From NCBI GenBank assembly GCA_003446605.1, contig DMDF01000034.1, forward strand, positions 1 through 34,652: 34,652 bases of DNA. Reading direction: 5' to 3'. The notes under the pieces are model-generated. The model saw only the letters and a program-made list of their open reading frames with translations, had not been told where the DNA came from and made no database searches. The translations under genes and the position numbers were made by a program. This document shows, in pieces, positions 23,971 to 32,662 of the stretch. Every line of letters starts with the position of its first letter. The stretch's first letter is position 1. The DNA comes from Anaerolineaceae bacterium. GTDB lineage: Bacteria; Chloroflexota; Anaerolineae; Anaerolineales; Anaerolineaceae.

Positions 23971-26070
23971 ATGAACATCCAACAATACAATTCTTTGCAA
24001 CAGGAAGTAATTGAAAGTGAGATAAACACGCACCTATTTTTGGAAGGACCTTTCAAAAGTGGGAAAACCAGCGCTGCCACTGCCCGGTTGAAACATTTGG
24101 CAGATCAAAGTAACCCCGAACATCAGATCCTTATCCTCACCCCGCAGCATACTCTTTCACAAGCCTACCAACGTTGTCTACTGGAATCTGATTTCCCCTC
24201 CGGTGTAATACCCACCATCACCACGCTGGCAGGGCTCTCCCGCCAATTCATCCGGTTGTTCTGGTCCATGATCTCGGAAAACAGCGGTTTTCAAGCACGT
24301 TCTGCTTCGCCCACGTTTCTTAATATGGAAAGCGCCCAGTTTTTTATGGAACAGGTTTGCCAACCTTTTTTAGCAAAAGGATATTTTCTGGAGGTTCACA
24401 TTAACCAGGCGCGCTTGTTCAGCCAGATCCTGGATACCATGAACAAAGCCGCTTTGATCGGCTATCCCCTGGAGGAAACTGCGCCGCGTCTAACTGCCGC
24501 CTGGAATGGGGAAGCGATTCGTGTAAAACATTACCAGCAATCGCAGGAATGCGCACTCGCTTTCCGCAAATTTTGTTTGCAAAATGATGTACTCGATTTC
24601 TCCTTACAGATAGAGATTTTTCGCAACGCAATTCTGGCAAATAGCAGCTTGCGGCAACAATTCTTCAAACCCTACCACTACCTCATTGCGGATAATATTG
24701 AGGAAGATGTGCCCTGCTTGCATGATCTGCTGCTGGAACTATCCGACCAGATTCCATCCATGCTGCTTATCAAAGATTTGCATGCCGGATTCCGTTCTTT
24801 TCTGGGAGCAGACCCCCCCAGTGCCGACCGCTTACGCTCGATCTGCTCGCAAAACTTCACGTTTACAGAGCAATTTCGTGTATCCTCACCGATGCATGCT
24901 TTTCAAAGCGCCATGACGCACTGCATCATGCGCAAGAATAGTACTGATATATCTCCAGATGCTTTGCAAGCTTATACCCTGCAAAACGTTCAATTTTATC
25001 CAGAGATGATCAACAGTATCTGTGATATGGTGGATCACCTCGTCCATGAAGAGCAGGTTCCACCGGGCGAGATAGCCATCCTATCCCCTTATCTACCGGA
25101 TTCGTTGAAATTCTCGCTCACCACACGTTTGCAATCCCTCTCCATTCCCTATCTCAGTACGCGCCCCTCGCGAACCCTGGCAGAGGAGTCCGTCACCAAT
25201 GCGGTACTAGTCTTTGCAAAACACGCCCACCCGCAGTGGGAAATCCCAATCACGTCAGAGGAACTGCGTAGCGCCCTGATGGTGCTGCTACCCGGCTGCG
25301 ATATCATTCGAGCCAGTCTGCTGGCTCAGAACACACTCAAGGCGAACCATCATCTGGAGCACTTCTCTACCATTCCAGAGTTCACCCGCACCCGCATCAC
25401 CTACGCCATGGGGAACCAATTTGATGTCATTCTTGATTGGATCGATCAATATCAACAGAGTACACAGGTGCCACTGGATGTTTTCCTTTCCCTACTGTTT
25501 GGAGAAGTATTATCACAACCCGGGTTCGGGCTGCATAATGATATCGATAATGCTGTTCTGTTGACCCGTTTGATCGCATCCATTCGGGACTTTCGTCTGA
25601 CCTTTCAATCGCTAGCAGAACAGCAACACATCGATAGCAGCCAGCTCTTCATGGAAACCTTGCAGCGTGGTTTGCTGCCCGCTTCGTTCTATCGCGATGA
25701 ACCTGATTTGGATACCGTCACCATTGCACCAGCCTTCACTTTTTTGATGAAGAATAAGCCGGTGCGCTATCAATTCTGGTTGGATATTGGGGATATCGGT
25801 TGGTGGGAGCGCCTTGACCAACCGCTCACCCATCCGTATGTTTTGAACCGCAATTGGGATCCATCCAAACGCTGGACGGATGCACAGGAATACCAGGCAA
25901 ACCAATCTTCTCTGGAGCGCCTGGTGCGAGGATTGCTTGATCGCTGTGAAGAGCATGTTTACCTATATGTGGTAAGGCTCAACCAGGCAGGGATCAACCA
26001 AAGCAGTCCCTTGCTGAGTGGAATTCAATTGTTCTTAAAACGCACGATGGGGGTCAAAAACCATGCCTGA
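23971..26070 (+). CDS. AddB-like SF1 helicase-fold protein, probably catalytically inactive
   Basis: 699 residues. The N-terminus has a Walker A loop GPFKSGKTS (26-34), and later segments follow UvrD/AddB order: ILILTPQHTLSQAY (motif Ia region), PTITTLAGLSRQF, KDLHAGFRSFLGADP near motif III and FTEQFRVSS near motif IV. At motif II the expected D-E is D241-N242 (YLIADNIEEDVP), so the catalytic glutamate is missing. No recognisable motif V or VI is seen near the C-terminus, which instead shows an AddB-like closing region (VYLYVVRLNQAG, SSPLLSGIQLFL). I read it as a structural, non-hydrolysing or weakly ATP-binding partner, as AddB is for AddA. It lacks the Fe-S nuclease domain that AddB normally carries. 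It overlaps the next gene by eight bases. Confidence 0.75.
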   Translation: MNIQQYNSLQQEVIESEINTHLFLEGPFKSGKTSAATARLKHLADQSNPEHQILILTPQHTLSQAYQRCLLESDFPSGVIPTITTLAGLSRQFIRLFWSMISENSGFQARSASPTFLNMESAQFFMEQVCQPFLAKGYFLEVHINQARLFSQILDTMNKAALIGYPLEETAPRLTAAWNGEAIRVKHYQQSQECALAFRKFCLQNDVLDFSLQIEIFRNAILANSSLRQQFFKPYHYLIADNIEEDVPCLHDLLLELSDQIPSMLLIKDLHAGFRSFLGADPPSADRLRSICSQNFTFTEQFRVSSPMHAFQSAMTHCIMRKNSTDISPDALQAYTLQNVQFYPEMINSICDMVDHLVHEEQVPPGEIAILSPYLPDSLKFSLTTRLQSLSIPYLSTRPSRTLAEESVTNAVLVFAKHAHPQWEIPITSEELRSALMVLLPGCDIIRASLLAQNTLKANHHLEHFSTIPEFTRTRITYAMGNQFDVILDWIDQYQQSTQVPLDVFLSLLFGEVLSQPGFGLHNDIDNAVLLTRLIASIRDFRLTFQSLAEQQHIDSSQLFMETLQRGLLPASFYRDEPDLDTVTIAPAFTFLMKNKPVRYQFWLDIGDIGWWERLDQPLTHPYVLNRNWDPSKRWTDAQEYQANQSSLERLVRGLLDRCEEHVYLYVVRLNQAGINQSSPLLSGIQLFLKRTMGVKNHA

Positions 26071-28288
26071 TTTCATTCCACGCCCTGCACAGGCACATAT
26101 CCTGAAATATGACCACGGCAAGATGGGCATCGCAGCTGTTCCCGGCAGCGGAAAGACCCATACACTCTCTTACCTGGCTGCCACCCTGATCGCTTCAGAT
26201 AAGGTTAGGGATGGGCAAGAAGTCCTGATCGTCACATTGGTCAACTCAGCCGTGCAGAACTTCTCAAAAAGGGTTGGGGGGTTTGTACATGAATTGGGTT
26301 TGATAGAAAATATCGGTTATCGTGTACGCACCCTGCACGGGTTAGCCCATGATATCGTTCGTGAACGCCCTGATCTGGCAGGGTTGGAAAATAATTTTCA
26401 AATCCTGGATGAACGCGCCAGCAGTGATATATTGGACCAGATCGTCAGCACCTGGATGCGCAATCACCAGGATTTTCTGGTAACCTATACCCACCCCGAA
26501 TCGCAGGAAGCCATGCAGTATTTGAGCAGCAAATGGAAGATGACCTTGCTCTCCATGGCAGCCAGCTTTATCCATCAAGCTAAGGATATGGAGCTCACCC
26601 CCGAAATGGTGAACACCAGCATGGCGAACAACCATAGCGAGCACGAACTGTTGCGCTTTGGCACGGAAATCTATCGTGATTACCAAAATGCTTTAAGGTA
26701 TCAGGCAGCCATTGATTTTGAAGACTTGATCCGATTGGCGTACAAAACACTTCAAATGGATGCGGATTACCTGCAGCGCCTGCAAGAACGCTGGTCTTTC
26801 ATTCTGGAAGATGAGGCACAGGATTCTTCCGCGCTGCAAGAGAAAATACTGGGATTATTATGCGGGGAACACGGTAACTGGGTGCGGGTGGGTGACCCCA
26901 ACCAAGCTATCTACGAAACTTTCACCACCGCTGATCCCAAATATCTCCTTCAATTTCTGCAACGTAAAGATGTGCAGGCTTTTGACCTGCCCAATTCGGG
27001 TCGCTCCACACACAGTATCATGGCGCTGGCAAACCATTTGATCAAATGGAATGGCACCCAGCCCAGTCCAGCGCTGACATACTCTCTGGTTCCACCCCTC
27101 ATCGAGCCCACTCCAGCCGATGACCCGCAGCCCAATCCACCGGATGCTCCTGAAAAGATTTTTTTATTCACTGAAAAACTCTCGGCGGAAAAGGAGGAGG
27201 ATATGGTGGTGCAATCCGTCACCCGTTGGATCAGGGAAAATCCACAGCAAACCGTCGCCATCCTGGTCACCCGCAATGATAAAGGTGCTAGCCTGGTACA
27301 GAAATTAAAGAATAAAAAAGTACCAACTGTGGAATTGCTGCAAACCAGTTTTTCAACCCGCACTACAGCCAAAAAGCTGGCTGATCTTCTGGATTATTTC
27401 GCCGACCCAACCAGTTCCAAAAAATTGAGCGCTGCCTTCGAATCCCTTTATAAGGATACGTTTGAGGAACCCGAACAAAAGAAAACCATGCACACCTTCT
27501 GTGATGATCTCAAGAAACAAAGCCTGTTGGAAGAATTTCTCTTCCCGTCCAACGGAAATCTCATCAACCAAACTGAACTGAACTCAGAAGATGAGCTAAT
27601 GGCAGAAGTATTCCGGAAATTCACTGAATTTCTGAGTGTGAACCAGCGGGCTGCCTTGTTGCCCATCCAGCAGCTTATCCTGACCCTTTCCTCGCAGCTC
27701 TTCACAGACGCCCACGAACTTGCCCTGGCATACAAATTGGCGGAGGTTTTGGAGAGAGAGGCAAAAGCAAATCCCACCTCTGGGTTGAAGGATTTCGCTG
27801 CGGAATTGGATAAGGTCTATCACAACCGGTTGCGTATCACCGGTTTTTCAGAAGAAGAATTGGAATTTGACCCTGATCAGCACAAAGGGGAAGTGGTGGT
27901 TGCCACCATTCACAAAGCCAAAGGGCTGGAATGGGACCGGGTTTACATCGTCTCAGCCAACAACTATGATTTTCCTTGCAACCAGCCTTACGACCAGTAC
28001 ATCTCAGAAAAATATTTCATTCGCGACCATCTCAACCTGGAAGCGGAAATGTTAGCCCATCTGAAAGCATTGAATCAATATCAACGCGTTGAAGAGGGTG
28101 AGGCTACCCTGCAAGCGCGCAAAGCCTACAGCGCCGAACGCATCCGCCTATTCTATGTGGGCATCACGCGCGCACGTAAAGAATTGGTGATCACCTGGAA
28201 TGAGGGGAAATTTAACAATTGCGTCATGGCAATTCCTTTCGTAGAACTGACCACTTTTTGGGAGGATGAACATGCCAGCCATGCCTGA
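26063..28288 (+). CDS. UvrD/AddA-like SF1A DNA helicase without nuclease domain
   Basis: 741 residues with a full set of SF1A motifs: Walker A AVPGSGKT (25-32), ILEDEAQDSS with D250-E251 as Walker B, motif III VGDPNQAIYE, motif V VVATIHKAKGLEWDRVYIV, and motif VI RLFYVGITRARKELV. It should therefore translocate on and unwind DNA using ATP. The chain ends soon after motif VI, so the C-terminal nuclease domain of AddA is absent. Between motifs IV and V lies a long insert (about residues 400-610) such as UvrD-like 1B/2B regions carry. The ATG overlaps the end of the preceding helicase-like gene by eight bases and its own end overlaps the nuclease gene, a tight arrangement that suggests one complex. 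Confidence 0.88.
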   Translation: MPDFIPRPAQAHILKYDHGKMGIAAVPGSGKTHTLSYLAATLIASDKVRDGQEVLIVTLVNSAVQNFSKRVGGFVHELGLIENIGYRVRTLHGLAHDIVRERPDLAGLENNFQILDERASSDILDQIVSTWMRNHQDFLVTYTHPESQEAMQYLSSKWKMTLLSMAASFIHQAKDMELTPEMVNTSMANNHSEHELLRFGTEIYRDYQNALRYQAAIDFEDLIRLAYKTLQMDADYLQRLQERWSFILEDEAQDSSALQEKILGLLCGEHGNWVRVGDPNQAIYETFTTADPKYLLQFLQRKDVQAFDLPNSGRSTHSIMALANHLIKWNGTQPSPALTYSLVPPLIEPTPADDPQPNPPDAPEKIFLFTEKLSAEKEEDMVVQSVTRWIRENPQQTVAILVTRNDKGASLVQKLKNKKVPTVELLQTSFSTRTTAKKLADLLDYFADPTSSKKLSAAFESLYKDTFEEPEQKKTMHTFCDDLKKQSLLEEFLFPSNGNLINQTELNSEDELMAEVFRKFTEFLSVNQRAALLPIQQLILTLSSQLFTDAHELALAYKLAEVLEREAKANPTSGLKDFAAELDKVYHNRLRITGFSEEELEFDPDQHKGEVVVATIHKAKGLEWDRVYIVSANNYDFPCNQPYDQYISEKYFIRDHLNLEAEMLAHLKALNQYQRVEEGEATLQARKAYSAERIRLFYVGITRARKELVITWNEGKFNNCVMAIPFVELTTFWEDEHASHA

Positions 28289-29105
28289 TTTTCGTTTCAG
28301 TGCCCAATCGCTACAAGATTATGTAGAATGCCAGCGCAGGTTTGAACTGCGTTATATTCAGAAACTGGATTGGCCGGCAGAGGAGAGCAGTCCCTACCTT
28401 GAGTTTGAGCAGTTCCGGCAGAAAGGGAATCTCTTCCACCAATGCGTCAATCAATATTTTCATCATCTTGCCCCACAAGTCATTGAAAAACAGATCGAAG
28501 ATCAGGAAGTGCTGTGTTGGTGGCAGAATTTTCTCGCATTTATAGCGACACAATCCTTTACCTTCTCCACCGCAGAAACACTTTTTCAAACGCATATCGG
28601 TGGGTATCCTGTAGTCGCAAAGTACGACCTGCTGGTATTGCAGAAAGACGGCAATTACACCATCTTTGATTGGAAAACAACCGCCCGCGAGCAGAAACCA
28701 AAACGCAGTGCTTTTATACAAAAAATGCAAACAATCATCTACCCGTATGTATTATCACAGTGCAGATTTGGGCATCCAGATCGAAATGATATCGAGCCAG
28801 TATCCATCACATTAATATACTGGTTCCCCCAATTTCCTGAACAGCCCGAAACCTTCCCCTATTCCACCGCGCAGCAAGTTCAGGATGAAAAAATGCTTGC
28901 AGACCTTATCCATGAGATTGTAATAAAACCAACCGGTGATTTTGCACTGGTTGAAGATGAAAAACGCTGCCGTTTCTGTGTGTACCGCTCCTACTGCGGG
29001 CGGGGCGAGAAAGCCGGCAGCATGTACAGTGCTGATGCCAATCTGGATATGGAGTTCAGTGATATGGACCTCGATATCGAGAACGTGGAGGAGATCCGTT
29101 ACTGA
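28272..29105 (+). CDS. Free-standing Fe-S PD-(D/E)XK nuclease (AddB/Cas4-like)
   Basis: 277 residues from the ATG at 28272, six bases after GGAGG. The earlier in-frame ATG at 28266 abuts the GGAGG. The nuclease core shows H56 in GNLFHQCVNQ, D119 in AKYDLLVLQKDG, then D133-W134-K135 in YTIFDWKTT and the downstream QKMQTIIYPYVL, which fit the RecB-type PD-(D/E)XK motifs. One cysteine near the N-terminus (C20, YVECQRRFELRY) and three near the C-terminus (C233, C236, C242 in CRFCVYRSYC) have the spacing of the iron-sulfur cluster of AddB and Cas4 nucleases. The C-terminal tail is acidic. The gene overlaps the upstream helicase gene and is followed two bases later by recJ. No CRISPR genes are nearby, so a Cas4 role is unlikely. 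Confidence 0.85.
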   Translation: MPAMPDFRFSAQSLQDYVECQRRFELRYIQKLDWPAEESSPYLEFEQFRQKGNLFHQCVNQYFHHLAPQVIEKQIEDQEVLCWWQNFLAFIATQSFTFSTAETLFQTHIGGYPVVAKYDLLVLQKDGNYTIFDWKTTAREQKPKRSAFIQKMQTIIYPYVLSQCRFGHPDRNDIEPVSITLIYWFPQFPEQPETFPYSTAQQVQDEKMLADLIHEIVIKPTGDFALVEDEKRCRFCVYRSYCGRGEKAGSMYSADANLDMEFSDMDLDIENVEEIRY

Positions 29106-29107
29106 GC

Positions 29108-31441
29108 ATGCGCTGGATCAAACCTCAACCCATCCTCATCCCGGACGAACTGCAACCATACTATGACCAGTCCCCCTATCTTGCCGAAGCCCTGGCAAAG
29201 AAAGGCATCCTGGATGCAGCGCATGCAATTCCCTTTCTGGATTACACCCAATACATACCCACAGATCCATCGGAACTGCCTGGTGTGGACGCTGGGACAG
29301 CACGTATTCTGCAGGCAATCGAAAAGAAAGAGAAGGTCGGCATTTGGGGTGATTTTGATGTGGATGGTCAAACCTCCACTGCCCTGCTGGTCAGTTTTTT
29401 CCGAGAACACTCCCTGCCTGTCAGCTATCACATCCCCATTCGCAGTGCAGAATCACATGGTATCTTGCAACGCCCTCTCGAAAAATTCCTGGCGCAAGGG
29501 ATTGACCTGCTGATCACCTGTGATACCGGTATTTCAGCCCACGAAGCGCTGGAGCTGGCTGCACAGAAAGGTGTGGATGTCATCATCACAGATCACCATA
29601 CTCCTTCAGAAATCCTTCCCAAATGCCTGGCTGCCATCAATCCCCATTTTGTGGAGCAGGATCATCCTTTTGCGAATCTGAGCGGTGTGGGAACTGCCTA
29701 TATTCTCACCAAAAAGATCGCCATGCTGCTGGGAGAAGAAGATAAATGGGAACGCACCAGTTTGGATCTGGTAGCGCTGGGTACCATTGCGGATGTGGCT
29801 CCCCTGACCAAAGAGAACCGCTATATGGTGCAGTTCGGACTGGATCTTCTACGAAAGAACACTCGCCTGGGAATCAAAGAGCTACTGGCAGCTGCGGAAA
29901 CTGTGATGGATACGCTGGATGAACAGGATGTCGGTTTCACCATCGCCCCGCGTTTAAACGCCATGGGCAGATTGGGGGATGCCAACCCCATGGTGGAATT
30001 CCTGCTAACTGATGATATCGCTCTGGCGCGGCGCGTTGCCACTGAATTGGAGGGGCTGAATAACCAGCGTAAAATGCTGGTCAACCAGGTCTATCAGGCT
30101 GCCGAACAGCAAATTGAACAGGATGATACCTTCGAAAAGAAAAATATTATCATTCTATGGAATGAAAACTGGCCAGCCGGTATTCTGGGTATTGTTGCCA
30201 ACCACCTCGCCAGCTTTTACGGGAAACCCGCTATCTTGCTCACCGGCGGGAAAGATGGTAGCTTAAAAGGGTCTGCCCGTTCCATCGAAGGCATCAATAT
30301 CACCGACCTGATCGCAGAACAAAAAGATCTGCTGCTCTCCTTTGGGGGGCATGCCATGGCTGCCGGGCTTGCCTTACCCAAAGAGAATCTTGACCTGTTC
30401 AAACAACGCGTCAATGCTTCCATTGCGTCCATACAGGATATCGACCAACTGGAAGCCGTTCTGGCGATCGACGCATACCTACCGCTTGAAAATGTCACTG
30501 AATCTTTCATGCAGGTGCTGGATTCGCTGGCGCCTTTTGGAGCGGGAAATGCCAGCCCGGTTTTCGTGGCAGAAGATCTGCAGATCAACACTCAGGCGTA
30601 CATTGACCGGGATAAAGTGCATCGCTCCATCAAGGTAAGCACCACCCAGGCACAGGAATATGAGATCAAATGGTGGCATGCTTTCAACAATCCCCTCCCC
30701 GATGGTCGCTTTGATCTGGCTTATCGCGTTCATCGTAATGTGTTCCGTGGTGTGGAGAGCATCCAGATCGAATGGATCGATGCCCAATTGAGTCAAGAAC
30801 AACCTTTGGCTTTAAAACAGACCACACCTACCATAACAACTTTTGATTTTCGTCATAAACAAAACCAACTTGATATGCTAAATAGGTTGATGCAAGAGGA
30901 GGGCATGGTTTGCTGGGCTGAAACGCTTGCCATCCCTATCAGCGCTACCTATTCCCGGTTAGATATTCCCCCCTGTGAGAAATTGGCTCTTTTGCAGCTT
31001 CCTCCCAGTGCCGCCATCCTCAAACAGATCTTTGCACGCGCCCACCCTCGAACGGTCTTTTTTTTCAACTTGCCTGTCAAAAAGATGGATATCCAAACTT
31101 ATCTGCAAACCCTATTAGGAATGATCAAATTTGCGCTGCGCGAGAAAGAGGGCAAGGTCTCGTTGGAACAATATGCAGCCCTTACCGGATCCACCCCCGA
31201 AATGGTGAAGTTGGGTCTTCAGATCATCCGCGCTCAAGGACAAATCAGCATGACCGCACTTGATGAAGACATGCACGTGATAACTACAACCAAGCAGATC
31301 GTTGATCCAACCACTGCCAGCATGTATCAGGAAAAATTGATCAGCGCTTTTAAACAGGCTCAAGCATTTCAGCGCTTTCTGATGCGCGTCAGTCCGCATA
31401 GCATCATCCAGGATTACTATGAGGAAGGCAAAAATAATTAA
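29108..31441 (+). CDS. recJ: Single-stranded-DNA-specific exonuclease RecJ
   Basis: 777 residues. Degrades single-stranded DNA 5' to 3' in recombination and mismatch or base-excision repair. The DHH-domain motifs are present: IWGDFDVDGQTSTALL, LLITCDTGISAHEALE, VIITDHHTP, LVALGTIADVAPLTKENR and FTIAPRLNAMGRLGDAN. The DHHA1 line is LLSFGGHAMAAGLALP. After the usual core, residues from about 560 on form an extra C-terminal region ending in a winged-helix-like segment (VSLEQYAALTGSTPEMVKLG), comparable in position to domain IV of long RecJ proteins. The ATG follows two bases after the nuclease stop and lacks a strong ribosome binding site of its own, so translation probably depends on the upstream gene. 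Confidence 0.95.
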   Translation: MRWIKPQPILIPDELQPYYDQSPYLAEALAKKGILDAAHAIPFLDYTQYIPTDPSELPGVDAGTARILQAIEKKEKVGIWGDFDVDGQTSTALLVSFFREHSLPVSYHIPIRSAESHGILQRPLEKFLAQGIDLLITCDTGISAHEALELAAQKGVDVIITDHHTPSEILPKCLAAINPHFVEQDHPFANLSGVGTAYILTKKIAMLLGEEDKWERTSLDLVALGTIADVAPLTKENRYMVQFGLDLLRKNTRLGIKELLAAAETVMDTLDEQDVGFTIAPRLNAMGRLGDANPMVEFLLTDDIALARRVATELEGLNNQRKMLVNQVYQAAEQQIEQDDTFEKKNIIILWNENWPAGILGIVANHLASFYGKPAILLTGGKDGSLKGSARSIEGINITDLIAEQKDLLLSFGGHAMAAGLALPKENLDLFKQRVNASIASIQDIDQLEAVLAIDAYLPLENVTESFMQVLDSLAPFGAGNASPVFVAEDLQINTQAYIDRDKVHRSIKVSTTQAQEYEIKWWHAFNNPLPDGRFDLAYRVHRNVFRGVESIQIEWIDAQLSQEQPLALKQTTPTITTFDFRHKQNQLDMLNRLMQEEGMVCWAETLAIPISATYSRLDIPPCEKLALLQLPPSAAILKQIFARAHPRTVFFFNLPVKKMDIQTYLQTLLGMIKFALREKEGKVSLEQYAALTGSTPEMVKLGLQIIRAQGQISMTALDEDMHVITTTKQIVDPTTASMYQEKLISAFKQAQAFQRFLMRVSPHSIIQDYYEEGKNN

Positions 31442-31471
31442 TACCAATCTTATCCAAATAATTGGTATAAT
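31441..31471 (+). promoter_or_regulatory. Extended -10 promoter overlapping an inverted repeat, upstream of the L,D-transpeptidase gene
   Basis: ATACCAAT (31441-31448) and ATTGGTAT (31461-31468) form a perfect inverted repeat with a 12-base spacer. The right arm overlaps the extended -10 element TGGTATAAT (31463-31471). Transcription from this element would start about two bases before the ATG at 31480. The repeat could be an operator or a short hairpin at the 3' end of the recJ transcript. Confidence 0.5.
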
Positions 31472-31479
31472 GCGCGCAA

Positions 31480-32508
31480 ATGAGTAAATTAAGCAGAAGA
31501 GATTTTCTGAAAAGCATGAGCGCCGGAGCCATTGGTTTGGCTCTAACCGGAAAACGATCCGACCTTAGCACCATTCTTTCCCCTCAATTGGGACGCGTAA
31601 CCAAAGAATCGCTCAGCGTCTATTCCAACCCCTCTGATACCAGTACGATATTATCCCAGCGCTACCGCGATGACATCGTGCATATTTACGAAGAAGTAAC
31701 CTCGCCTGACGGACCTGGATATAACCCGGTCTGGTATCGGGTGTGGGGCGGCTATCTGCACAGTGGATTTGTGCAAAAAGTAAAGTACCAGCTCAACACA
31801 GTAATCAATGAATTTCCTAGTACAGGACAGCTCATGGAAGTGACCGTGCCATATTCCCAATCTTACCGGCATAGGGTTAATGAAGCTTGGGAAAAATTCT
31901 ATCGGCTGTACTACAGTTCCACGCACTGGGTCTTCAGCGCAAAAGATGGCCCGGATGGGATGCTGTGGTACGAGATCCGAGATGGGCTGGTTGACCTTTC
32001 CTATTATGTCCCTGTCGAGCATCTGCGTCCGGTACAACCCGATGAATTTACACCGTTACATCGTGATGTAGATGCAGGCTCGAAAAAGATCGAAATCTCG
32101 ATCGATTTTCAAAAGCTGCTGGCGTACGAAGGCAGCCAACTGGTCAAAGAATTTCCGGTCTCCACTGGGGTACCGTACCTGAGTAGCGTACCCAACACCA
32201 TACCCACTGATACCCCGCGTGGTAATTTCAAGATCCACGCTAAACGCCCCAGCGTACATATGGGGGATGGTACCCTGCGGTCGGATGCAGAAGCGTATGA
32301 ACTGCCTGGTGTGCCCTGGGTCTCCTATTTTGAAGCGTCCACCGGGGTCGCCATCCACGGCACTTTCTGGCATAACAATTTTGGCATGACCATGAGCCAT
32401 GGCTGTATTAATATGCGTTCCGAGGATGCCAAATGGATCTACCGCTGGACGACCATCCCGGATGAAGAAGACAGCCAGGGTTACCGTACCTCCGTGTTGG
32501 TATATTGA
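31480..32508 (+). CDS. Tat-exported L,D-transpeptidase (YkuD domain)
   Basis: 342 residues. Forms 3-3 cross-links in peptidoglycan or attaches proteins to it. The N-terminus carries a twin-arginine signal, LSRRDFLKSMSAGAIGLALT, so the enzyme is probably exported folded. Residues 45 to about 185 contain SH3-like segments (VSVYSNP-type strands, PVWYRVWGGYLHSGFVQ, DGMLWYEI). The YkuD catalytic domain runs from about 200 to the end, with the active site HGTFWHNNFGMTMSHGCINM. There H307 and C309 are the SHGC residues. The start has no Shine-Dalgarno sequence, which agrees with the promoter placed just upstream. It is separated from recJ by 38 bases and appears monocistronic. Confidence 0.92.
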   Translation: MSKLSRRDFLKSMSAGAIGLALTGKRSDLSTILSPQLGRVTKESLSVYSNPSDTSTILSQRYRDDIVHIYEEVTSPDGPGYNPVWYRVWGGYLHSGFVQKVKYQLNTVINEFPSTGQLMEVTVPYSQSYRHRVNEAWEKFYRLYYSSTHWVFSAKDGPDGMLWYEIRDGLVDLSYYVPVEHLRPVQPDEFTPLHRDVDAGSKKIEISIDFQKLLAYEGSQLVKEFPVSTGVPYLSSVPNTIPTDTPRGNFKIHAKRPSVHMGDGTLRSDAEAYELPGVPWVSYFEASTGVAIHGTFWHNNFGMTMSHGCINMRSEDAKWIYRWTTIPDEEDSQGYRTSVLVY

Positions 32509-32512
32509 CATT

Positions 32513-32600
32513 TTCTTTGTCATGGTGAGCGAAGCAAACCATCTGTCGCCCACAAAGTGAATCGATCGGTGAATTATTCAACAAAGTGGAGCATCCCTCA
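32513..32600. repeat. Possible dispersed noncoding repeat fragment
   Basis: The gap 32509-32662 holds no gene. It begins with TTTGTCATGGTGAGCGAAGC and a short inverted pair (ATGGT at 32522-32526, ACCAT at 32538-32542). From memory, GTCATGGTGAGCGAAGC-type words recur between genes in Anaerolineae-like genomes. Only one copy is seen in this window, so the repeat status is unproven. Confidence 0.3.
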
Positions 32601-32662
32601 CCTGCGAAATGCATTCAAGTGATAAAAAAGCATCTTTGTTCTTGTCATATTATTTACTGAAT

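Noticed and set aside
28272..29105. Cas4 of a CRISPR system
   Set aside because: The nuclease fold and Fe-S cysteines would fit Cas4, but no repeat array or other cas gene is present, and the overlap with helicase genes points to end processing.
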